A stretch of DNA of 64,000 nucleotides from Acetatifactor sp. (GTDB lineage Bacteria > Bacillota > Clostridia > Lachnospirales > Lachnospiraceae). The notes beneath the pieces were generated by a model. The model saw only the letters and a program-made list of their open reading frames with translations. It had not been told where the DNA came from and searched no databases. Of this stretch, positions 8,319 to 16,324 are shown piece by piece (within the stretch, counting starts at the first letter, position 1; each line of letters begins with the position of its first letter). The DNA lies in assembly GCA_016293615.1 (NCBI GenBank), contig JAEDDX010000004.1, positions 1 through 64,000 of the forward strand. The letters run 5' to 3'. A program made the translations under genes and the position numbers.

Positions 8319-9164
8319 CTATTCCAATTCTTCCAAATCTTCCCGCATATGGCGTATGGATTCATACACAAGTTTCTTAAAATCAGCGGAAGCCTTTTTC
8401 GCAGCCTCCTGCACTTCCTCATGGCTCAAGGGACTTCGCGTCATCCCGGCTGCCAGATTGCAGACACAGGAGATGCCGCCGATCTTCATTCCGCAGTGAT
8501 TGGCGGCGATTGCCTCCACGACCGTACTCATGCCGACTGCATCGCAGCCCAGCGTGCGAAGCATGCGGATCTCTGCAGGCGACTCAAAGGAAGGGCCGGT
8601 CAGCTGTGCATAGACGCCCTCCTGCAGACCGATACCCTGTTCATATGCAGTCTTACGAATGATATTCTGTATCTCCTGATCATAGACGATGCTCATGTCA
8701 GGGAACCGGACCCCCAGCTCGTCAATATTCGCACCGATCAGAGGATTGGGCGCAAACAGAGAAATATGGTCCTTGATGAGCATCAGATCTCCTGCGTGGA
8801 AGGAGGAATTGACGCCGCCGGAAGCGTTGGTCAGAAGCAGGATATTCGCACCCATCAGCTTCATCAGTCTGACCGGGAGCACCACATCGCTGATCGGGTA
8901 TCCCTCATAAAAATGTACTCTTCCCTTCATGCACACGACGGGAATATCTTCCACATATCCGAAAATGAATTTACCGGCATGTCCCGGAACAGTTGAAACA
9001 GGGAAGCCGTCTATCTCGGAATACGCAATCTCACACTCTATCCTGATCAGATCTGCAAAATCTCCGAGTCCGGAGCCCAGCACGATCGCTATCTTCGGCA
9101 CAAACGAAGTCTTCTTCCTCACACACTCCAAGCAATGTAACAATTTCTCATAAATCTCACTCAT
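8319..9164 (-). CDS. Purine-nucleoside phosphorylase
   Basis: Phosphorolyses purine nucleosides to base and ribose-1-phosphate. The 281-residue protein belongs to the trimeric PNP family: phosphate-binding GSGLGDF near residue 34, GHAGKF, GRVHFYEGY, TNASGG and the purine/ribose-site region AVGMSTVVEAIAANHCGMK. The start at 9164 is chosen because GGAGG lies 9 bases upstream; an earlier in-frame start at 9206 has none and overlaps the -10 box. It leads the operon PNP-cdd-mtaD-MutS-like from the promoter at 9198-9226. The symbol punA or pnp would fit. Confidence 0.93.
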   Translation of the reverse strand: MSEIYEKLLHCLECVRKKTSFVPKIAIVLGSGLGDFADLIRIECEIAYSEIDGFPVSTVPGHAGKFIFGYVEDIPVVCMKGRVHFYEGYPISDVVLPVRLMKLMGANILLLTNASGGVNSSFHAGDLMLIKDHISLFAPNPLIGANIDELGVRFPDMSIVYDQEIQNIIRKTAYEQGIGLQEGVYAQLTGPSFESPAEIRMLRTLGCDAVGMSTVVEAIAANHCGMKIGGISCVCNLAAGMTRSPLSHEEVQEAAKKASADFKKLVYESIRHMREDLEELE

Positions 9165-9197
9165 TTTGTCAGCCTCCGGTCTGTGTTTTATGAATTG

Positions 9198-9226
9198 ATT
9201 ATACAAAACCCTGCGATGAATTGCAA
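9198..9226 (-). promoter_or_regulatory. Promoter of the nucleoside-salvage operon
   Basis: TTGCAA (9221-9226), a 17-bp spacer and a consensus TATAAT (9198-9203) on the minus strand, about 30 bases before the PNP ribosome site. Confidence 0.75.
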
Positions 9227-9247
9227 TTGCTTTGTATCGCCATGAAA

Positions 9248-9464
9248 GTCCGGTTGCAGTCGGGAAGATACACCGGGAGGCGTCCCCTTGTCTTTCGCGG
9301 TATGTTCCATTGCAGACACGCTCTCGATTGGAGTTCGTCGTAGCGGTACATAAGTTCCTACAGTATAGGAACTAAGTACCGACGACTCACTACAGTCTGC
9401 AGCAGAACACACCGCGCCCGGGAGAACGCCTCTCTACAATGTTCCGGTATGTCTGCAACCGGAC
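9248..9464. repeat. Long imperfect palindrome (giant hairpin) between spoIVA and PNP
   Basis: Successive blocks pair in mirror order around an apex at 9361-9365: 9248-9259 with 9453-9464 (12 of 12), 9275-9283 with 9426-9434, 9296-9307 with 9405-9416 (11 of 12), 9311-9317 with 9395-9401, 9331-9340 with 9380-9388, and 9345-9360 with 9366-9380. The whole thus folds into one rod of about 217 bases. It fills the gap between the spoIVA terminator and the PNP promoter. It holds no convincing gene. A MITE-like element or a long structured RNA are both possible. Confidence 0.8.
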
Positions 9465-9485
9465 ATGCCGGGCGTACGCCACGCC

Positions 9486-9523
9486 AAAAGCCCTGCGCGC
9501 TAGTTTGTCAGCTCTGCAGGGCT
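9486..9523 (-). terminator. Terminator of spoIVA
   Basis: AGCCCTGC (9489-9496) pairs with GCAGGGCT (9516-9523), followed on the minus strand by TTTTGG, 15 bases after the spoIVA stop. Confidence 0.7.
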
Positions 9524-9537
9524 CTTCATGAGGGTGC

Positions 9538-11019
9538 TTATAAGATGATGCAGACCATACCGCCGTTGCTGTCGTTCACGATTTTCTGCATGGTGTCCTG
9601 AAGCTTCAGCTGGCTTTCCTCCCCGATCACAGCCACCTTCGCCGTGATTCCGTCGTTCACCAGCTGTTCTACGGTCTTGCCGAAAATATTGGTGTTCCAG
9701 ATATCACTCTGCGCGGAATTGGCGTCAATATAAGCGATCAGGTCCTCCGCCTGTTGTTGCGTCCCGACGATTGGAGCAATCTCGGTCTCTATGTTGGCGC
9801 GGATCATGTGAATGGAGGGGCTGGACGCTTTGATCTTGACACCGTACTTGTTGCCGTGGCGGATCAGTTCCGGCTTTTCTAAGGTGATCTCTTCCTTGCA
9901 CGGCGTCACGACGCCATACCCTTTGATCCGCACCATATTGACGGCATCTGAGAACTTGCTGTACTCATGCTTCATCGCGGACAGCTCCCGAAGCGTTGCG
10001 ATCAACTGCGATTCATCACGGATCTCCTCACCGACTGTTTCGGTCAACATATCGTAGTAATAGCTTTCCACCGGATCGACAGTCACTCTCACGGTGCCGT
10101 CAGACAAATCTACCTGGTCTGTCTGGCATCCCTTCAGATACATGCTTTCCATGCGAATGGGTTTTTCGCGCACATCCCGGATGGTCGAGTATTCACGCAT
10201 CAGTTCCCTGACCTGCCCCACCAGTTCCTGTCTCATCGGATTATCTGCAGGAAGCATATTGACCCACCTGGGCAGATAGAACTCCATGGCGGACAGCGGG
10301 AACTCATACAGGACCTTCTCCAGAATCAGGTGAATATCATCCCTCTTCAGCTGCTCGCAATTGACCGTCATAGTCGCAACCCGGTATTTTTCGGCCAATT
10401 CTGCCGCCACCTGTTTTGCCTCGTCAGAGTACGGTTTCTTACTGTTTACAAGCACCAGAAATGGTTTGCGAAGTCTCTTCAGGGCATTGATCGTCCTCTC
10501 CTCCGCTTCGAGATAGTTGGCTCTGGGGATCTCGGTAAAGCTGGCATCCGTCGTGACTACAATTCCGATGGTGGAATGGTCTGTCATTACCTTATCCGTG
10601 CCGACCTCCGCCGCTTTGGTAAATGGTATCTCCTCCTCAAACCACGGAGTCTTTACAAGCCTCTCCGTGTCCTCCTCCATATGCCCTGCTGCGCCCTCCA
10701 CCATATATCCCACACAGTCCACGAGCCTGACCGACACGGTAAGATCACCGTTTAAGGTAATCTTCGCCGCCTCATTGGGTACAAACTTGGGCTCTGTCGT
10801 GGTAATGGTTTTGCCGCCTGCACTCTGGGGCATCTCATCCTGCGCTCTGGTCTTCGCCGGGCTCTCCTCCATATTCGGCAGAACCATTTCCTCCATGAAG
10901 CGTTTGATAAAGGTGGACTTACCGGTTCTGACCGGTCCTAAGACACCGATATAGATCTCACCGCCGGTGCGCTCCCTGATATCCCGGTATAGGTCGTATG
11001 TATTTGCAGTCTGGTCCAT
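9538..11019 (-). CDS. spoIVA: Stage IV sporulation protein A, spore coat morphogenetic ATPase
   Basis: SpoIVA polymerises with ATP hydrolysis on the outer forespore membrane and forms the basement layer on which the coat is assembled. The 493-residue protein (the Bacillus protein has 492) carries a Walker A GPVRTGKS at 28-35, a Walker B-like VRLVDCVGYMV, the TKAAEVGTDKVMTDHSTIG region, and ends in the family-typical NGGMVCIIL. Start at 11019 follows GGAGG by 8 bases; an in-frame ATG six codons upstream overlaps that site. Single-gene unit with its own terminator. In many clostridia spoIVA follows gpsA; here they are 8.5 kb apart. It shows that the organism forms, or descends from formers of, endospores. 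Confidence 0.96.
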   Translation of the reverse strand: MDQTANTYDLYRDIRERTGGEIYIGVLGPVRTGKSTFIKRFMEEMVLPNMEESPAKTRAQDEMPQSAGGKTITTTEPKFVPNEAAKITLNGDLTVSVRLVDCVGYMVEGAAGHMEEDTERLVKTPWFEEEIPFTKAAEVGTDKVMTDHSTIGIVVTTDASFTEIPRANYLEAEERTINALKRLRKPFLVLVNSKKPYSDEAKQVAAELAEKYRVATMTVNCEQLKRDDIHLILEKVLYEFPLSAMEFYLPRWVNMLPADNPMRQELVGQVRELMREYSTIRDVREKPIRMESMYLKGCQTDQVDLSDGTVRVTVDPVESYYYDMLTETVGEEIRDESQLIATLRELSAMKHEYSKFSDAVNMVRIKGYGVVTPCKEEITLEKPELIRHGNKYGVKIKASSPSIHMIRANIETEIAPIVGTQQQAEDLIAYIDANSAQSDIWNTNIFGKTVEQLVNDGITAKVAVIGEESQLKLQDTMQKIVNDSNGGMVCIIL

Positions 11020-11111
11020 AAAAAATCCTCCCATCATATCCTATAGTTAAGATATGACGGGAGGCTTGAAAAAATCACCGCAAAGTTGGTTTTCTGCGCG
11101 ATTACGCCTGT

Positions 11112-12881
11112 TTATTCAAACTGTGCCGCATAGAGCTTATAATAAAATCCTTTTTTGCCCATCAGACTCTCATGATCCCCCTGCTCGACCACATCCCCGT
11201 GATTCAGCACCAGGATACGGTCGGCATGCTGGATCGTGGACAGGCGGTGTGCGATGACAAAACAGGTTTTGTCCTTCATCAGCTCGCGCATTGCCTTCTG
11301 AATCTCCCGTTCCGTGCCTGTATCCACATTGGATGTCGCTTCGTCCAGGATCAGCATTCTCGCATCGTACAGCATCGCCCGGGCAATGGTAAGCAGCTGC
11401 TTCTGTCCCTTCGAAATGTTGCCGCCGTCTTCCGTGATCACCGTATCATAACCTCTCGGAAGTCTCATGATAAACGGATGGATTCTGGCCGCCTTCGCCG
11501 CGGCAACCACCTCCTCCATGGTCGCATTCTCCCTGCCGTATGCTATGTTCTCGAAAATCGTGCCGCAAAATACCCAGGTATCCTGCAGTACCATGGCGTA
11601 AGCACCGCGCAGGGATTCTCTCGTGTAATTCCGGATATCCTTTTCATCAACCAGTATCATACCGTCGTTCACATCATAAAAACGCATCAGCAGGTTAATG
11701 ATCGTCGTTTTGCCGGCACCGGTGGGACCGACAATCGCCACAAGCTTTCCGCCGTCCACATTTAGACTTAAGTCATGTATGATACGTTTTCCCTCCTCAT
11801 AGCCAAAGGATACATGCTCGAACGCTACATTGCCCTTCACCTCGGACAGTACGGCGGCATTTCCGGCATCCGGAAGCTCTTCTTCCTCATCCAGCAGCAG
11901 AAAGACTCTTTCCGCCGCGGAGAGCGCAGAATACAGCTCATTGACGATATTGGCGATCTCATTGATCGGGCCTGAAAACTTTCTGGAATAAAGCACGAAA
12001 GAAGAAATCTGTCCCAGCGAGATCAGCCCCGGCATATACAGCAGGGCGCCGAACACAGCCACCATACAGAGGCTTAAGTTATTGATGACATTGACCGTCG
12101 GTCCCATGGCGCAGCCATAGTATTCCGCATCATAGTAGGAATCCGCCACCTCGGTGTTGATTCTCTCAAACTTCTCCTCCACCTGATCTTCATAGGCATA
12201 GGCCAGAATCGTTTTCTGTCCGGAGAGCATCTCCTCCACGAAACCGTTCATTTTACCGTAATTTCTGGAACGTTTGGAGAATCTGGGCTGGGTCACCTTG
12301 CGGATCCGGGTCGAATAAACCACGGCCAGCGGAATGGTCACGAACACTGTCAGAGACAGCATCGGCGATATCACCATCATCATGACAAAGGAGCCCGCCA
12401 CCGTGACGATACTGGTCAGTATCTGCACCACATCCGTAGCAAGGCAGGTTCCGATCACATCGACATCATAGGAAACTCTGCTGATGACATCCCCGGCCTG
12501 ATGCGTATCAAAGAAGCCCACCGGGAGACGCATCAGCTTCTCAAAGATATCCTTTCTCATCTTCCCGGCGATCCATTTGCTGACATAAACCATGATGACA
12601 TTGATCAACACAGTCAATATGGAAGAACACAGAAAACACAGCAGCATCCTTAGCACATAATAGGTGACCTTGTCAAAGTTGACCTGTCCCTTGCCGGCAG
12701 CGGCCTCATTGATCGCCTTTCCGGCAAGCCCCGGGCCCAGCAGGGACAATACATTGCTGGCAAAGCAAAGAAGGAATACGCCGAAGATCACCTTGCGGTA
12801 CTGCCCCAGATAGGACATCATGCGCAGGAAGGTTCCCCTGGTATCTTTCGGTTTTTTTCGAACGGAGTCAAACTGTGCCAT
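11112..12881 (-). CDS. ABC exporter half-transporter, subunit with canonical Walker B glutamate
   Basis: A 589-residue type IV ABC exporter half: about six membrane helices (about 20-310) followed by a nucleotide-binding domain with Walker A GPTGAGKTT, Q-loop LQDTWVF, a non-standard signature ISKGQKQ where LSGGQ is usual, and Walker B LILDEATSNVD with the catalytic Glu. With the neighbouring half (12883-14625) it forms the asymmetric heterodimer typical of MDR pumps such as BmrCD or TM287/288. Start at 12881 lies two bases before the partner's stop and follows GGGGGAG; a longer in-frame start at 12971 lies inside the partner gene. Substrate unknown; drug or lipid export is the usual inference. 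Confidence 0.88.
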   Translation of the reverse strand: MAQFDSVRKKPKDTRGTFLRMMSYLGQYRKVIFGVFLLCFASNVLSLLGPGLAGKAINEAAAGKGQVNFDKVTYYVLRMLLCFLCSSILTVLINVIMVYVSKWIAGKMRKDIFEKLMRLPVGFFDTHQAGDVISRVSYDVDVIGTCLATDVVQILTSIVTVAGSFVMMMVISPMLSLTVFVTIPLAVVYSTRIRKVTQPRFSKRSRNYGKMNGFVEEMLSGQKTILAYAYEDQVEEKFERINTEVADSYYDAEYYGCAMGPTVNVINNLSLCMVAVFGALLYMPGLISLGQISSFVLYSRKFSGPINEIANIVNELYSALSAAERVFLLLDEEEELPDAGNAAVLSEVKGNVAFEHVSFGYEEGKRIIHDLSLNVDGGKLVAIVGPTGAGKTTIINLLMRFYDVNDGMILVDEKDIRNYTRESLRGAYAMVLQDTWVFCGTIFENIAYGRENATMEEVVAAAKAARIHPFIMRLPRGYDTVITEDGGNISKGQKQLLTIARAMLYDARMLILDEATSNVDTGTEREIQKAMRELMKDKTCFVIAHRLSTIQHADRILVLNHGDVVEQGDHESLMGKKGFYYKLYAAQFE

Positions 12882-12882
12882 G

Positions 12883-14625
12883 TTACACTCCCCCCATCTG
12901 CGTCTGATAGATTTCCTGATACATTCTGCAGTTTGCGAGCAGCTCCTCATGTGTGCCGTGTCCGATGACACGCCCTTCTTCCAGCACCAGAATATCGTCC
13001 AGGCTCATAATGGAACTGATCCGCTGCGCCACGATAATGGTCGTTGTATCCTCAAAATGCTCCCGGATCGCCTTCCTGAGGTCAGCGTCCGTCTTATAGT
13101 CCAGCGCACTCGAAGAGTCGTCCAGAATCAGGATCTGCGGTTTCGCAGCCAGAGCTCTGGCAATCAATACTCTCTGCTTCTGACCGCCGCTTAGGTTTGC
13201 GCCGTGAATCACCGCCTCATGGTCAAGACCTTCCTCATACTGCTTCAAAAACTCCTTCGCTCGGGCGTCTTGTGCGGCCTCCCACAGCTCCTCCTCGGAC
13301 ACATCCCTGCCAAAGGAAATATTCTCTCGCAGCGTATCCGCAAAAATACAGTCGTTCTGGAACACAACGCCGAACATTCTGTGCAGGGTATCTTTATCGT
13401 ATGTACGGACATCCTTGCCATCCACAAACACATGTCCCCGGATCGGGTCATAAAAGCGCATGAGAAGGTTGACGATCGTTGTCTTGCCGGAGCCGGTTGC
13501 CCCGATGATGCCCAGCGTTTTTCCCTTTTTCATCGTAAAATCGATATCGATCAGGCAGTTTTGTCTCTCATGACCGGCCATAGGATCGTCGCTTCCATAG
13601 TTGAAGGTAACATGGTCGAACACAATGAACCCGTCTTGGTCCGTGTGCGCCGCCTCACTCTCCGGAATCGGCAGCAGCTCCTCCTGCATGTAAATGACCT
13701 GTGCAATACGCTTTGCGGAAGCATTTGCCTTGGACATCATGGTAATGATTCTGGACAGTCCCATGACGCCCATCATCATCATATTAAAATAAGTCAAAAA
13801 CGCCAGGATGACGCCCGGCTTCGTGTAGCCCTCATTCACCAGATAAGCGCCCAGATACACGACCGAAGTCAGTCCGACCACATTTAAAAGCATCGTGACC
13901 AAAGGAACCGGAAGAGACATGATCACGCCGGCCCTGACATCGCGGGCCGTCATTTCCTCATTGGTATCGGCATAACGCTTTTTCTCATATTCTTCCTTGG
14001 AAAGCGCCTTGACCACGCGGATTCCCGTGATATTCTCGCGCATGATACGCACGATATCGTCCACGCTCTTTTGCACCTTCTCATAGAGAGGGATTCCTTT
14101 AAACGAGATGAAAACCATAATCGAGATCATCACCGGAGCCAGGATACAGAGTATCAGGGCCAGTCTCCTGTCCATCAAAAGTGTGACGATGATTCCTCCC
14201 AACAGCATAATCGGCGCGCGAATGCCCAGGGTTTGAGCCGCACGGATAAAGTTCTGCAGATTGTAGGAATCCGAAGTCATTCTGGATGTCAAAGAAGGCA
14301 GTCCGATTTCATCTACCTGACTGCCTGACAAGCGAATCGACCGGTGAAACAAGTCTCTTCGAATATCATAATTACTTTTCTGTGCCACGCGAACCGCCAT
14401 GCGGTTCGCTGTGACATTTAATTGTCTGACCAGCACGGCCAGAGCCATCATGATGACACCCCAGAGCAGGACCTTACTGATCTGCTTTTCCAATACGACC
14501 TCATCGATAATGTATTCCATGCAATAGGGAATCAATAATTCCAGCATGCTTCCCGTGATTTTGATGGCAGTGCCGATCACCATCACGGAAAGATACTTTT
14601 TCAGATAAGAACCGATCAATTTCAT
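12883..14625 (-). CDS. ABC exporter half-transporter, subunit with degenerate catalytic residue
   Basis: A 580-residue exporter half with six membrane helices and a nucleotide-binding domain: Walker A GATGSGKTT, signature LSGGQKQR (canonical), and Walker B ILILDDSSSALD, where Asp replaces the catalytic Glu. Its Walker A/B face the SKGQ signature of the partner, so one ATP site of the heterodimer is doubly degenerate, while the partner's Walker B and this LSGGQ make the functional site. It directly follows tyrS in reverse order: tyrS stops at 14627 and this gene starts at 14625 downstream, so the pair may be read through from the tyrosine T-box transcript. Confidence 0.88.
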   Translation of the reverse strand: MKLIGSYLKKYLSVMVIGTAIKITGSMLELLIPYCMEYIIDEVVLEKQISKVLLWGVIMMALAVLVRQLNVTANRMAVRVAQKSNYDIRRDLFHRSIRLSGSQVDEIGLPSLTSRMTSDSYNLQNFIRAAQTLGIRAPIMLLGGIIVTLLMDRRLALILCILAPVMISIMVFISFKGIPLYEKVQKSVDDIVRIMRENITGIRVVKALSKEEYEKKRYADTNEEMTARDVRAGVIMSLPVPLVTMLLNVVGLTSVVYLGAYLVNEGYTKPGVILAFLTYFNMMMMGVMGLSRIITMMSKANASAKRIAQVIYMQEELLPIPESEAAHTDQDGFIVFDHVTFNYGSDDPMAGHERQNCLIDIDFTMKKGKTLGIIGATGSGKTTIVNLLMRFYDPIRGHVFVDGKDVRTYDKDTLHRMFGVVFQNDCIFADTLRENISFGRDVSEEELWEAAQDARAKEFLKQYEEGLDHEAVIHGANLSGGQKQRVLIARALAAKPQILILDDSSSALDYKTDADLRKAIREHFEDTTTIIVAQRISSIMSLDDILVLEEGRVIGHGTHEELLANCRMYQEIYQTQMGGV

Positions 14626-14626
14626 A

Positions 14627-15853
14627 TTATTTCATTACAACTCTCATAAAGTTCTTCTTACCGCGTTTCACGATCAGACCTTCCCCCGCAAAACTCTCGG
14701 GCGTGTATACGGTCTTTAAGTCGGTCACTTTCTCGTCCGCAACGGTAACACCACCCTGTTCTACCGCGCGTCTTGCCTCATTTCTGGAGCCTGTCAGACC
14801 GGCAGCTACCAGCACGCCGCAGATATCGATGGTGCCGTCCCTGAAGTTGTCCGCAGTCAGTTCACAGCAGGGCATATCGGCCGCATTTCCGCCGCCTGAA
14901 AACAGCGCTCTGGCGCTCTCCTGCGCCTTATTGGCCTCCTCGGTACCGTGAACCATCTGAGTCAATTCGTAAGCCAGGATTTCCTTTGCCTTGTTCAGTT
15001 CACTGCCTTCCCATTTGTCCATTTCGTCGATCTGCTCCAGAGGAAGGAAGGTCAGCATTCGGATACATTTCATAACATCCGCATCGGAAACATTTCTCCA
15101 GTACTGATAGAAGTCGAAGGGAGAGGTTTTGTTGGGGTCAAGCCATACAGCGTTGCCTGCGGTCTTACCCATCTTCTTGCCCTGAGAGTCTGTCAGCAAG
15201 GTAATAGTCATGCAGTGTGCATCCTTGCCGAGCTTCTTACGAATCAGTTCAGTTCCGCCGAGCATGTTGCTCCACTGGTCGTCCCCGCCGAACTGCAAGT
15301 TACAGTTGTAGTTCTGGAACATGTGATAGAAATCGTAGGACTGCATGATCATGTAGTTGAACTCAAGGAAGCTTAAGCCCTTCTCCATACGCTGCTTGTA
15401 GCACTCCGCACGCAGCATATTGTTGACGGAGAAGCATGCACCGACCTCGCGGAGCAGCTCCACATAGTTCAGCTGAAGCAGCCAGTCGGCGTTATTTACC
15501 ATCAGGGCCTTGCCCTCTGAGAAATCAATAAAGTTCTCCATCTGACGCTTAAAGCAGTCTGCATTGTGCTGGATGTCTTCGATCGTGAGCATCTTTCTCA
15601 TGTCGGTTCTTCCGCTGGGGTCACCGATCATTGTGGTACCTCCGCCGATCAGGGCGATCGGCTTGTTCCCTGCCATCTGCAGTCTCTTCATCAGGGTCAG
15701 AGCCATGAAATGGCCAGCCGTCAGACTGTCTGCGGTACAATCGAACCCGATGTAAAAGGTCGCCTTACCGTTGTTGATCAGCTCCCTGATCTCCTCTTCG
15801 TTGGTTACCTGTGCAAGAAGTCCTCTTGCAATCAATTCTTCATAAATCTGCAT
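14627..15853 (-). CDS. tyrS: Tyrosine--tRNA ligase
   Basis: Charges tRNA-Tyr. The 408-residue class I synthetase shows the modified HIGH motif LTAGHFMAL, the KMSKS-type loop KKMGKTAG, the tyrosine-binding region YDFYHMF and a C-terminal S4 RNA-binding domain (SRNEARRAVEQGGV). The start at 15853 follows AAAAGGAGAG; the apparent longer reading frame to 15982 runs into the dispersed repeat and is not part of the gene. Expression is controlled by the T-box leader at 16013-16260. Long leader: about 160 bases separate the T-box terminator from the start codon, most of it a repeat. Confidence 0.96.
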   Translation of the reverse strand: MQIYEELIARGLLAQVTNEEEIRELINNGKATFYIGFDCTADSLTAGHFMALTLMKRLQMAGNKPIALIGGGTTMIGDPSGRTDMRKMLTIEDIQHNADCFKRQMENFIDFSEGKALMVNNADWLLQLNYVELLREVGACFSVNNMLRAECYKQRMEKGLSFLEFNYMIMQSYDFYHMFQNYNCNLQFGGDDQWSNMLGGTELIRKKLGKDAHCMTITLLTDSQGKKMGKTAGNAVWLDPNKTSPFDFYQYWRNVSDADVMKCIRMLTFLPLEQIDEMDKWEGSELNKAKEILAYELTQMVHGTEEANKAQESARALFSGGGNAADMPCCELTADNFRDGTIDICGVLVAAGLTGSRNEARRAVEQGGVTVADEKVTDLKTVYTPESFAGEGLIVKRGKKNFMRVVMK

Positions 15854-15881
15854 CTCTTTCTCTCCTTTTATGTGAATCATA

Positions 15882-16011
15882 GAACAAAGAGTTTCGCTTG
15901 CGAAACTCTCGCGCCGAGCGCGGTCGCACATGCGACATATTTCAGTTCGCGCGAGTGCGCATCCTCGCAGAGCGTTTCTCATTGTATAGGGAACAAAGTT
16001 TCCTATACAAT
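15882..16011. repeat. Dispersed structured repeat, copy A, in the tyrS leader
   Basis: About 130 bp beginning gaacaaagagtttcgcttg. The left end holds a 9-bp perfect inverted repeat (GAGTTTCGC / GCGAAACTC, 15890-15909). A GC-rich middle follows, and the right end holds an 11-bp stem CATTGTATAGG / CCTATACAATG (15980-16011). Related copies occur at 63323-63457 and 63547-63676, and a short left-end form at 25280-25351. The copy lies between the T-box terminator and the tyrS ribosome site, so it is transcribed when tyrS is on. Confidence 0.8.
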
Positions 16012-16012
16012 G

Positions 16013-16260
16013 AAAAAGGCCCGTCCTCTCAAAAGGACGAGCCTAAAACCCGTGTTACCACCTAATGTTCCCGTAAAGCTTACACTTTACGGCTTGGAAA
16101 GTATCTGTCAATACCTTCAGCCGATATCGGGGCCCACCGTCAAAGCCTACTCTGCAACACATTTCGGTTTGCTGCTCCAAGATGTATTCCCATTAAGCTT
16201 TTCGCGCCTCTCACCTGCCGGCAACTCTCTGTGAAAAGTAGATTAACGGTACTCTTTCTC
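16013..16260 (-). promoter_or_regulatory. T-box leader (tyrosine-specific) controlling tyrS
   Basis: On the minus strand the conserved T-box core AGGTGGTAACACGGG (about 16048-16062) pairs with uncharged tRNA acceptor ends. The terminator hairpin GGCTCGTCCT / AGGACGGGCC plus T5 lies at 16013-16043. The Stem I specifier loop reads gaaUACatc, so the specifier codon is UAC (16184-16186), matching tyrosine and tyrS. GAGAGUUGCCGG and GGTGAGAGG of the Stem I base are near 16215-16235. Uncharged tRNA-Tyr should favour the antiterminator and turn tyrS on. Confidence 0.93.
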
Positions 16261-16273
16261 TTCATTGCATTAC

Positions 16274-16305
16274 ACTATGATTTACTTTACAAACATTATA
16301 GTCAA
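16274..16305 (-). promoter_or_regulatory. Candidate promoter of the T-box/tyrS unit
   Basis: TTGACT at 16300-16305 lies just upstream of the T-box; the best -10 candidates (CATAGT 16274-16279 or TCATAG 16275-16280) give a spacer of 19-20 bp, longer than ideal. Confidence 0.35.
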
Positions 16306-16324
16306 CCATTTTTTATCTGTCAAC

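Noticed and set aside
15854..15982. Extended N-terminus of TyrS
   Set aside because: The extra residues come from the dispersed repeat; the true start has AAAAGGAGAG and matches the family length.
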